From NCBI GenBank assembly GCA_049616325.1, contig JBMZHG010000009.1:11507-75506 (forward strand): a stretch of DNA of 64,000 nucleotides, read 5' to 3'. The position numbers and the translations under genes are program-made. The first letter of the stretch is position 1, and every line of letters starts with the position of its first letter. Positions 43,801-50,479 of this stretch are shown here, in pieces. A model generated the notes under the pieces. It was not told the DNA's origin and searched no databases. It was given only the letters and a program-made list of their open reading frames with translations. The DNA is from UBA11663 sp049616325. GTDB taxonomy: Bacteria > Bacteroidota > Bacteroidia > Flavobacteriales_D > Sanyastnellaceae.

Positions 43801-44383
43801 CCTTGCTGATTTGGGGCAAGGCCTCCACTTTGTCCTCGAGGTACTCCGCGTACTTCTTCAAATCCTGAAGGCGGTAATCGCCGCTCAGGTTGATGTTCAT
43901 GACCGGCATGAGCTCGCTGAAGTTGAGCTCCATGATGCTTGGGTCCGCCGGCAGGTCGGTGGGGAAGTCGGGGTCGGCCTTGGCCTTGTCCACCGCGTCC
44001 TTGACCTTCCGAAGCGCCTCTGTCGGCGTGACGTCAAAGTTGAACTTGATGTCAATCGCACTGAAGCCTTGCACGCTCGTGGAGGTGATTTCGTCGATGC
44101 CGGAAATCGTGTTGATCTCCTTCTCCAGCGGACGCGTGATCAGCTTCTCCATGTTGGCCGGGCTGTTCCCCGGGTAGGCCGTGCTGACGAAAATCTCAGG
44201 CACGACAATCTCCGGGAAGGCCTCCTTGGGCACCGACAAGTAGCTGCTGATGCCTGAGAGGGTGATGATCGCGATGAGCACGAAGACCGTGGTCTTGTTT
44301 TGGATGCTGAGCGTCGTCAGCCCAAACTCACGCAGCTTCCCTCCGCCCTTCTGAGGCGTCGTGTTGGGGGTCGTTTCACTCAT
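40892..44383 (-). CDS. RND efflux transporter (AcrB/HAE family)
   Basis: The 1163-residue inner-membrane pump has the RND layout: a first membrane helix (about 27-47), a large periplasmic domain, helices around 340-540, a second periplasmic domain and a second helix set near 900-1150. The relay motif in helix 4 reads LVDNGIVVVENV, with Asp-Asn where AcrB has Asp-Asp. Residues NKTTVFVLI and GYPGNSP-type YPGNSPANMEK near the N-terminus are family typical. ATG 44383 is preferred to 44404, which would overlap the upstream gene. It ends the tetR-tolC-MFP-RND operon. Confidence 0.93.
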   Translation of the reverse strand: MSETTPNTTPQKGGGKLREFGLTTLSIQNKTTVFVLIAIITLSGISSYLSVPKEAFPEIVVPEIFVSTAYPGNSPANMEKLITRPLEKEINTISGIDEITSTSVQGFSAIDIKFNFDVTPTEALRKVKDAVDKAKADPDFPTDLPADPSIMELNFSELMPVMNINLSGDYRLQDLKKYAEYLEDKVEALPQISKVDIQGISDLEVEIEVDYLRAEAMQVSFNDIAGAIAAENMTVSGGDLLVDGVRRSVQVEGDFTSIQELENVIIKAENGYIVHLRDVARVAFLEKEKESYAREFLRPVVSLDVVKRAGENLLEASSAINAIIEEAKRDVLPRNLNVSITNDQSDMTQTQVEELQNSIIFGVLLVVGVLLFFLGLRNALFVGVAIPLSMFMSFLILNSLGVTFNTMVLFSLVLALGMLVDNGIVVVENVYRLMDEGYSPFDAAKYGVGEVAWPIVASTATTLAAFLPLAMWPGLIGEFMSYLPLTLIIVLGSSLFVALVINPVLTSVLMKVGEEKVNRRRTHVATAVLVGVGALFLGLGVTGFGNMLILAGLLGLLNTYALYPTTRFFQNNLLPRLEEAYERFLKYALSGRRPWAFFFGTVGLLFLSVVLMGLFPPKVLFFPDNQPQYLNIFISKPIGTDLEETNEVAKEIEHVVLDVLSRDEWKRPNPETGELESFMVNSVIGTVGNGTSDPNEGPQLGPTPHKGRIVVNFVKFQDRRGLATGDVLSAIREELRGYPDAEVVVTKNSDGPPQGAPINLELVGDDYDELLTASEEVLLYLRGKDYAGVEELKIDVDKRKPQMPVVIDREKARTYGLSTRDIGYALRTALFGREVGTYKDGEDDYPINVRFAEEHRHSSDALMNQKVIFRSQSDGQIKEVPISAVATASRATTFSAVKRKDLKRVITLTSNVLEGANPTEIISNMEADMASELDLPSSVRWAFTGQQEEQQKEMAFLSKALLIALFLIFLIIVSQFNSVTTPFIIGFSVLFSLIGVLLGLVIFQMEFVIIMTMIGIISLAGVVVNNAIVLIDYTNLLRARRREELGLEDGDSRDAVTKLPFEEVHTAIVKGGRTRLRPVLLTAITTVLGLLPLAIGLNIDFVRLLTEYDPNIYVGGDNNVFWKPMSWAIIFGLTFATFLTLVIVPVMYWWIERTTYKLAGREV

Positions 44384-44393
44384 GATGTGCCGC

Positions 44394-45452
44394 TCAGGAT
44401 TCAATCAAGGTCACGCGTTCCCCGTCCACCACACGGGTGGCCCCGCGGTCAATCACCTGGTCGCCTGGCTTAAGTCCGCTTGTAATCAGCAGCTTTCCTT
44501 CCGAAACCATGCCGGTTTCGATGGGCTGCTTCGACGCTTGGTCGCCCCGAAGAAGGTAGACGTACTCCTGGCCGTTGGCGTCCTGCTGCACCAGGGCGGC
44601 AGGCAGCGCCAAGGCGCTGTCCAAAGCGAGGTCCGTGATGTTCACCGTCACCACCATGTTGGGCAACCCGTACGACACGCCCTGGGGCAAGTCGACGGTC
44701 ACGTCGATGGTTCGGTTCGCCGCTTCGATGAACTGTCCGACGCGTCGGATTTGGGATTCCAACGGCTCCATGCCGTGCGCTTCGAGCACCACCGGCTGCC
44801 CAGCCTTCACCGCGCCAGCATAATGGTCGCTGACGGCGGCCCGTACGTACAAGTCGCTCAGGTCCACTACGCGCACCACCGGCATCGGGGGGGACGCCAT
44901 TTCGCCGACGTTGACAAACACGCGGTCGAGCACGCCGCTGAACGGCGCGCGTACCGTCGCCTTTCCGATCTGCTCGTCGAGCGTGGCCAGGTTGCGACGA
45001 AGCGCTTCTACGCCGGTTTGGGCTTGAAGGAAATCCACTTCCGACCCAATGTCCTTGTTCCACAAGCGCTCTTGACGCTCGAACAAGCTTTGCGCCAGCT
45101 CAAGCTGGGTCACCACCTCCGCGCGCTGCTTCGCCAAGACGTCGGTGTTGATGCGCAACAGGGCTTGGCCTTGGCTCACCTTGGCGCCTTCCTCCACCAG
45201 CACTTCTTGAACCACACCTGGGAATTCCGCCAAAATGTTGGCGATGCGGTCGGTTTCCACGTTGCCTTGCACGGCAAAGGCGTGCGAAAACGGTGCGGGA
45301 TTCAACGTCGTCACCCCGACGCGGGTCAAACGAGACGCGCTGGAATCGGAATCCGGTTCAGCACCTTCTGCGGGCGAACCGCATTGAACCAGCGCAAGGG
45401 CAAGCGCGGTCAGGGTTGCGGCAAACCCCAAGGAGTTCAAAGTCACTTTCAT
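44394..45452 (-). CDS. RND membrane fusion protein, lipoprotein
   Basis: The 352-residue periplasmic adaptor joins the RND pump to the TolC channel. It has a lipoprotein signal with C24 (ALALVQCGS), a barrel-sandwich/lipoyl part (about 70-90 and 175-210; VQEVLVEEGAKVSQGQALLRI, APFSGVLDRVFVNVGEMAS), a helical hairpin (about 95-170) and beta-barrel and proximal domains. The ATG at 45452 gives the lipobox and overlaps the tolC stop by 4 bases. Confidence 0.93.
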   Translation of the reverse strand: MKVTLNSLGFAATLTALALALVQCGSPAEGAEPDSDSSASRLTRVGVTTLNPAPFSHAFAVQGNVETDRIANILAEFPGVVQEVLVEEGAKVSQGQALLRINTDVLAKQRAEVVTQLELAQSLFERQERLWNKDIGSEVDFLQAQTGVEALRRNLATLDEQIGKATVRAPFSGVLDRVFVNVGEMASPPMPVVRVVDLSDLYVRAAVSDHYAGAVKAGQPVVLEAHGMEPLESQIRRVGQFIEAANRTIDVTVDLPQGVSYGLPNMVVTVNITDLALDSALALPAALVQQDANGQEYVYLLRGDQASKQPIETGMVSEGKLLITSGLKPGDQVIDRGATRVVDGERVTLIES

Positions 45453-46801
45453 GGTCGTGGGTTGGAGGCGATCAAGCGTTGCTGGGCCGTGAGCCAAGCG
45501 AGTTGGGCGCCGATGACGTTTCCCTCGGCTTCGAGGAGTTGGTTTTGGGCGGTGTTGAGTTCAAAGCTGCTCCGGACGCCTTCTTTGTGTCCGGATTCGA
45601 TGCGCGTGAGGATGCGGCTGGCCAAATCGCGTTGCGCCTTCGCCGTCCCCAACGCGGCTTGCGCGTCGAAGAAGGTGGCTTTCGCGTTGGCGTGCTCGAG
45701 TCGCGCGGCCGATTCCATCTGCTCTAGGCCCGACTCGGCCGTCAGCACTTGCAGCTTCGCCTTCTCGACGCGCTGCTTGCCACCGAAGCTGGTCCAAATT
45801 GGCATGTTCAACGACAGCCCCACGATCTGGGACGGGTACCAATTGTTTTGGTCCGCGAGAACGGGAAAATCTGGGTCGCGAAAGGCCTGCGTGCTGTTCG
45901 AGTAAAATGCAGCGACTTGCGGCAAGCCTTCCGCGCGGCGGTTTTGGACGTCAAGCTCCGCCAAGGCCAAGTACCGACGCTGCTCCTCCAACGCGGGGAT
46001 TGAGTTCAGGTTCAAGTTCGCCTGCACCGCTTCCGGAACCGCCACCGTGGTGAGTGCGTCGAGGTTGTCTGTCAACACCACGTTCTCGTCCACGTCAAGT
46101 CCACACTGAAACAGCAACAGCTGCTTGGTCAGTTCCGCCTGAAGCCGCGAGGTGCTGAGTTGCTGCTCGAGGGCTTGGCGCGTGAGTTGAAGTTGGTCGG
46201 CGTCCACCGATTCCACCAACCCTTCGTTGGCCAATTCCCGGAGTTCCTGCTCTGACGACTTGACGAGCGTCAACGCGCGGTCCAGCGTTTCCACGTTGGC
46301 CTCCGCGGCCAGGGCCGTGGCGTAGGCTTCCGCCACCATGCGTCGGGTCTCCACCTCCGTGGCATCCACCGCCAACGCTTTCGCGTCCGCAAAAACCTGC
46401 GAGGCCTTCAGCCCCACCAGGTAGCTGCCGCTGAAAATCAACTGGGTCGCGTTCAACCCGGCAGTCGCCGATTGGGTCGTCCCAAACGACAACTCCAAAA
46501 CAAGGTCTTCCGGGGCCGCCGGGTCGAACGACGATGCGGGCACCACTTGAGTTGGAATGTCGAGGAAGTGGTTGACGTCGAACGACGCTGTCACTTGGGG
46601 AAGGCCCGTGGCGAGGAGTTCCTTGACGTCGCGCTCGGCCACGTGCACGTCGATGCGCGCGCGCTGCATCTCGTAGGCGTTTTCGACGCCGAGGGTTTGG
46701 GCTTTGACCAGGCTCAACTCACGCTGGGCAACGCTGCCCAACGTCAAGCTCACCGCGGCAAGCGTAAGGGCCACCCGGAGGCCCACATGTGGATTCATCA
46801 T
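45449..46801 (-). CDS. TolC-family outer-membrane channel
   Basis: The 450-residue product has a signal peptide (cut near residue 26, SVAQ) and the two helical repeats of outer-membrane efflux proteins (about 40-220 and 250-440; QRARIDVHVAERDVKELLATGLPQV, LAELDVQNRRAEGLPQVAAFY). It provides the exit duct for the RND pump encoded after it. Its first ATG lies in ATGATGA, overlapping the tetR stop. Confidence 0.93.
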   Translation of the reverse strand: MMNPHVGLRVALTLAAVSLTLGSVAQRELSLVKAQTLGVENAYEMQRARIDVHVAERDVKELLATGLPQVTASFDVNHFLDIPTQVVPASSFDPAAPEDLVLELSFGTTQSATAGLNATQLIFSGSYLVGLKASQVFADAKALAVDATEVETRRMVAEAYATALAAEANVETLDRALTLVKSSEQELRELANEGLVESVDADQLQLTRQALEQQLSTSRLQAELTKQLLLFQCGLDVDENVVLTDNLDALTTVAVPEAVQANLNLNSIPALEEQRRYLALAELDVQNRRAEGLPQVAAFYSNSTQAFRDPDFPVLADQNNWYPSQIVGLSLNMPIWTSFGGKQRVEKAKLQVLTAESGLEQMESAARLEHANAKATFFDAQAALGTAKAQRDLASRILTRIESGHKEGVRSSFELNTAQNQLLEAEGNVIGAQLAWLTAQQRLIASNPRP

Positions 46802-47448
46802 CGGTTCGTCGAAAGTTTCGATTCGAGGTAGTCCAAGCCTTGTGCGCTGGCGATCCCGCGGATGTGGTAAGTGAAAAGCTCTTTGAAATGTTCGGCGAGC
46901 GGGCGTTCCAATGTCCCGTTTTCTGCTTGGCGCACCATGTCTTCCACGAGGGCCAAATGCAAGTCCGCCACTGCCTCGACGTTGAGGTCTTGGCGGTACA
47001 CCCCTTGATCCATTCCGCGCGTCACGTTGTGCACGACCAACCGCCGGATCATGTTTCGCCGGCGTGCGTGCGTCGCCTCAAACACCTTCGGGTAATACTT
47101 CTTCAGGTCAAACAACACAGTCGAACTGATCGCCGAAAGCATCTTGTGCTTCTTTTCCATCTCCGCCAACGCCAAATCGATGGCGTTTCCCTCTCCCGTC
47201 ATGAGCTCGTGCATCTGCGCCTCCAAACCGTCGATGTGGCTGTGAAGGGCTTGGGAGACGAGGTCGCGTTTGTCCTTGAAATACTTGTAAAGTGTCTTCT
47301 TCGAACAGGCGAGGTGCCCGGCCAAATCGTCCATGCTCAGCGCCTTGATCCCAAACCGACCGAAGAGCTGAGTGCACCGCGAACGGAGTTCTGTCCCTCG
47401 TTGGTCGAGGGGTTTTGCAGGAGAGAATGACGAGGTGGGTTGCCACAT
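46798..47448 (-). CDS. TetR-family repressor of the efflux operon
   Basis: The 216-residue protein has a TetR N-terminal helix-turn-helix (about 37-65; SMDDLAGHLACSKKTLYKYFKDKRDLV) and a helical ligand-binding domain. It is the first gene of the operon tetR-tolC-MFP-RND, with every junction overlapping or within 10 bases, so it most likely represses its own operon and senses a pump substrate. An inverted repeat upstream (47482-47509) is a candidate operator. Confidence 0.9.
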   Translation of the reverse strand: MWQPTSSFSPAKPLDQRGTELRSRCTQLFGRFGIKALSMDDLAGHLACSKKTLYKYFKDKRDLVSQALHSHIDGLEAQMHELMTGEGNAIDLALAEMEKKHKMLSAISSTVLFDLKKYYPKVFEATHARRRNMIRRLVVHNVTRGMDQGVYRQDLNVEAVADLHLALVEDMVRQAENGTLERPLAEHFKELFTYHIRGIASAQGLDYLESKLSTNR

Positions 47449-47455
47449 GCGGCCG

Positions 47456-47463
47456 CAAAACTA
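47456..47463 (-). promoter_or_regulatory. -7 box of the efflux operon (TAGTTTTG)
   Basis: The minus strand reads TAGTTTTG, an exact TAnnTTTG, ending 7 bases before the tetR ATG at 47448. The expected -33 region overlaps the inverted repeat at 47482-47509. Confidence 0.55.
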
Positions 47464-47481
47464 CAACGCAATGCGCGCACA

Positions 47482-47509
47482 GGAAACGAAAAAATCGCAA
47501 ATCGTTTCC
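47482..47509. promoter_or_regulatory. inverted repeat, candidate TetR operator
   Basis: Arms GGAAACG (47482-47488) and CGTTTCC (47503-47509) are perfect over 7 bases with 14 bases between them, centre to centre about two helical turns. The repeat lies 19-46 bases upstream of the -7 box, where a bound repressor would block RNA polymerase. It has no T-tract after the stem, so it is not a hutU terminator. Confidence 0.45.
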
Positions 47510-47635
47510 GGCGTTCGCTTTCCACGATTGCCTCAGTCGGCTCCGGTCAAATCGAGGCGCCAACTGGACACCCATCCCTCGGTCTCCCTACTCGGTGTCG
47601 CGGTTGAACCGCTGGTCGTAGGCATCCATGGCTGT

Positions 47636-49672
47636 TCAGGACAAAGCCCTTGCGATGAGGTTGTCGTCCGCGTGGTTGGCACGCGTGACTTTCAAGCGAG
47701 GCTCCATGTCCATGGCACGTTCGATGGCCCATTGAGCTCCTTCGTTTCGGGCCCAGCTCCGACGCGCGATGCCGTTGTTGACGTCCCAGTGCAGCATGGA
47801 CCGGAGACGGCGCTCGCTGTCTTCGCTGCCGTCAATGAGCATCCCGAAACCGCCGTTCATCACCTCGCCCCACCCCACGCCTCCGCCGTTGTGCAGGCTG
47901 ATCCACGTCGCGCCCCGGAACCCGTCGCCGACGAAGTTGTGGACAGCCATGTCCGCCGTGAAAGCCGAGCCGTCGTAAATGTTGGACGTCTCGCGGTACG
48001 GACTGTCCGTACCGCTGACGTCGTGGTGGTCGCGCCCCAGCACGACAGGTCCCTTCAGGCGACCGTCCTTGATGGCGTCGTTGAACGCCGAGGCGATCTC
48101 AGCGCGACCCTGGGCGTCCGCGTACAGGATGCGCGCCTGCGAACCCACGACGAGCTTGTTGGCCTTCGCCTCGCGGATCCACCGGACGTTGTCTTGCATT
48201 TGCTGCTGGATGTCGGAAGGCGCTTCGGCCATGAGGCGCTCGAGCACCTCGGCCGCAAGGTTGTCTGTGACGTCGAGGTCGGCCGGATCGCCGCTGCAGC
48301 ACACCCAACGGAACGGACCAAAGCCGTAGTCGAAGCACATCGGGCCCATGATGTCCTGCACGTACGAGGGGTACTTGAACCCGTCGCCGTCCTCGGCCAA
48401 AATGTCGGCCCCCGCGCGGCTCGCCTCGAGCAAAAACGCGTTGCCGTAATCGAAGAAATAGGTGCCGCGCGCCGTGTGCTTGTTCACGGCCGCCGCGTGC
48501 CGCTTAAGCGACGCCTGCACGTGAGTTTTGAACGTCTCGGGGTCCGCGGCCATCATCGCGTTTGCCGCCTCAAAGTCCAGGCCCACGGGGTAGTATCCCC
48601 CGGCCCAGGGGTTGTGCAGCGAGGTTTGGTCTGAGCCCATGTCCACAAGCACGCCGTCTTCGTCGAATTTCTCCCAAACCTCCACGACGTTTCCGAGGTA
48701 GGCGAACGACTCAGCGCGTTTAGCAGCCACCGCCTCACGTACGCGAGACGACAACTCATTGAGGTCGGTAACCACGTGATCGACCCATCCCTGCTCGTGG
48801 CGCTTGTACGCCGCCGCAGGGTTGACTTCGGCCGTCACAGACACGCAACCCGCAATGTTGGCGGCTTTCGGTTGCGCGCCACTCATGCCTCCCAATCCTG
48901 CGGTGACAAAGAGCTTGCCCGCGAGCCCGTCCGTGGTGTCGGTCACGCCGCGCTTTCGGTCAATCATCCGCCCCGCGTTCAGAACCGTGATCGTCGTGCC
49001 GTGGACGATGCCCTGCGGGCCGATGTACATGTACGAGCCGGCGGTCATTTGGCCGTACTGGCTCACCCCGAGCGCGTTCATGCGCTCCCAATCGTCGGGC
49101 TGGCTGTAGTTGGGGATGACCATGCCGTTGGTGACCACGACGCGCGGCGCTTCCCGATGCGAAGGGAACAGGCCGAGCGGGTGGCCAGAGTACATGACAA
49201 GCGTTTGGTCTTCCTCCATCTCGCTCAGGTACTTCATGGCCAGGCGGTACTGCGCCCAGTTCTGGAACACGGCACCGTTTCCGCCGTACGTGATGAGCTC
49301 TTCAGGATGCTGCGCCACGGCCGGGTCCAGGTTGTTCTGAATCATGAGCATGACGGACGCCGCCTGCCTGCACTTCGCGGGGTACCACTCGATGGGGTAC
49401 GCCTTCATGGCGTGGGTCGGACGAAGCCGGTACATGTAAATGCGTCCGTACGCGCGCAACTCGGCAGCAAATTCCGGCGCCAACTCCGCATGTTGGGAGG
49501 TTGGGAAGTAACGCAGCGCGTTTTTCAAGGCGAGCGCCTTTTCCTTGTCCGTCAAAATGTCCTTTCGGACAGGTGCGTGGCTCCATTCGGGGTTGCGCTC
49601 GACCGCAGGGGGCAACACGGCGGGAAGGCCTTCTTGTATCGCGGCTTGAAGTTGGGCAGGGGTCAGGGTCAT
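47636..49672 (-). CDS. hutU: urocanate hydratase
   Basis: The 678-residue enzyme adds water to urocanate in histidine breakdown, using NAD as electrophile. The NAD-binding motif GLGGMSGAQPKAANIAG and the YGGNGAVFQNW and CFDYGFGPFRWVCCSGDP segments are diagnostic. It is of the longer form found in Bacteroidota (proteobacterial forms are about 560). No other hut genes are in the window, so the pathway must be completed elsewhere. Its ATG overlaps the DUF5522 stop by 4 bases. Confidence 0.95.
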   Translation of the reverse strand: MTLTPAQLQAAIQEGLPAVLPPAVERNPEWSHAPVRKDILTDKEKALALKNALRYFPTSQHAELAPEFAAELRAYGRIYMYRLRPTHAMKAYPIEWYPAKCRQAASVMLMIQNNLDPAVAQHPEELITYGGNGAVFQNWAQYRLAMKYLSEMEEDQTLVMYSGHPLGLFPSHREAPRVVVTNGMVIPNYSQPDDWERMNALGVSQYGQMTAGSYMYIGPQGIVHGTTITVLNAGRMIDRKRGVTDTTDGLAGKLFVTAGLGGMSGAQPKAANIAGCVSVTAEVNPAAAYKRHEQGWVDHVVTDLNELSSRVREAVAAKRAESFAYLGNVVEVWEKFDEDGVLVDMGSDQTSLHNPWAGGYYPVGLDFEAANAMMAADPETFKTHVQASLKRHAAAVNKHTARGTYFFDYGNAFLLEASRAGADILAEDGDGFKYPSYVQDIMGPMCFDYGFGPFRWVCCSGDPADLDVTDNLAAEVLERLMAEAPSDIQQQMQDNVRWIREAKANKLVVGSQARILYADAQGRAEIASAFNDAIKDGRLKGPVVLGRDHHDVSGTDSPYRETSNIYDGSAFTADMAVHNFVGDGFRGATWISLHNGGGVGWGEVMNGGFGMLIDGSEDSERRLRSMLHWDVNNGIARRSWARNEGAQWAIERAMDMEPRLKVTRANHADDNLIARALS

Positions 49673-49836
49673 GTCGTTTTCTTGGTGAAGCGGCCGGTGC
49701 GTTTGTCAAAGCCGTAAGGGCAGTGCTTGCACCCGCTTTGGCAGCAGTGGCCGCGCTTCAGGTGGTACGCCTCCGTGAAGACAATGAAGCCTTCGGGGGT
49801 CGTGTAGTAGTCCTCGGGGTCAAGCTCCTTGGGCAT
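49669..49836 (-). CDS. DUF5522 mini-protein, cysteine-rich
   Basis: This 55-residue protein carries four closely spaced cysteines (HCCQSGCKHCPYGFD), the mark of the DUF5522 family, and may bind a metal or Fe-S cluster. It overlaps hutU by 4 bases and the end of the thioredoxin-like gene by 17 bases. The ATG at 49836 is supported by an exact promoter box 4 bases upstream and by the conserved LDPEDYYTTPEGFIVFTEAYH start. Function is unknown. Confidence 0.8.
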   Translation of the reverse strand: MPKELDPEDYYTTPEGFIVFTEAYHLKRGHCCQSGCKHCPYGFDKRTGRFTKKTT

Positions 49837-50425
49837 GCCCCAAAAGTACCGCCAACTCGGCCTGAATGTTCTGTTGCTTGTCCGCGGTGTACCACTTGTG
49901 GACTTCCTGGCTGTACGTGTGCGCAAGGACGGGATCCGACTTGATGCGCCTTACGAGCGCCATGGCCTCCTCGGGCCTCGGGCCCCACGTGCCGAGGACG
50001 TTCAGGTCCGCGTCAAGCAACACCGTCTTGGGAATGGACCGGCCGCCGTTGGTGAGAAACAAATCCATCACGTCGACGTTCTCGTCGCGCAACAACACGC
50101 GCACCTCGAGCTTGCCTGCAGCTTCCGCTTCAAGGGCTTCGTGCACGGGAAGGATTTGGGCTCCGTCTCCACACCAAAACTCGTTCAACACCAGCATCCG
50201 CGACCCTGCCTGCAACCCAGACGCTGCCGACTTGAGGTCCGCGCGCAGGCCTCCCTTCGCGAGCGACTTTCGAATCCGCTTGACGCGCTGCTGGTTGATT
50301 GGGATGTACTTGTCGTAGGGGGCCTCCTCTTCGTTGGGGTTGGGCACCGCTTCCAGCAGTCCATCAAGGTGATCTGTCACCGAAATCGCCTTGTTCCAAC
50401 CTTTCTCCAGCAAGCTCTTTTCCAT
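49820..50425 (-). CDS. thioredoxin-family protein with single active-site cysteine
   Basis: The 201-residue protein fits the Thioredoxin_9 type found in Bacteroidota: VLNEFWCGDGAQILPVHEAL places one cysteine (C85) where thioredoxin has CxxC, and GGRSIPKTVLLDADLNVLGTWGPRP gives the cis-proline region and final strands. Lacking the second cysteine it is unlikely to be a normal disulfide reductase. The ATG at 50425 follows a full promoter (TTG, 18 bases, TACTTTTG) by 4 bases. It is divergent from purF. Confidence 0.85.
   Translation of the reverse strand: MEKSLLEKGWNKAISVTDHLDGLLEAVPNPNEEEAPYDKYIPINQQRVKRIRKSLAKGGLRADLKSAASGLQAGSRMLVLNEFWCGDGAQILPVHEALEAEAAGKLEVRVLLRDENVDVMDLFLTNGGRSIPKTVLLDADLNVLGTWGPRPEEAMALVRRIKSDPVLAHTYSQEVHKWYTADKQQNIQAELAVLLGHAQGA
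49841..49848 (-). promoter_or_regulatory. -7 box of DUF5522-hutU (TACTTTTG)
   Basis: The minus strand reads TACTTTTG, then GGGC and the ATG at 49836. The box lies inside the last codons of the thioredoxin-like gene. The 15 bases TACTTTTGGGGCATG are identical to those at the start of the thioredoxin-like gene (50437-50423). Confidence 0.45.
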
Positions 50426-50429
50426 GCCC

Positions 50430-50458
50430 CAAAAGTAGCGCTGCAGCCTGCCTCGCAA
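50430..50458 (-). promoter_or_regulatory. sigma-A promoter of the thioredoxin-like gene
   Basis: On the minus strand TTG (50458-50456), an 18-base spacer and TACTTTTG (50437-50430) form a good promoter; the ATG at 50425 follows after 4 bases. Confidence 0.6.
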
Positions 50459-50462
50459 TGCC

Positions 50463-50470
50463 TAACTTTG
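50463..50470 (+). promoter_or_regulatory. -7 box of purF (TAACTTTG)
   Basis: TAACTTTG is an exact TAnnTTTG box, 9 bases before the purF ATG at 50480. It is back to back with the thioredoxin-like gene promoter, and any -33 element would overlap that promoter, so the two may compete. Confidence 0.5.
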
Positions 50471-50479
50471 GCGCCGTCC

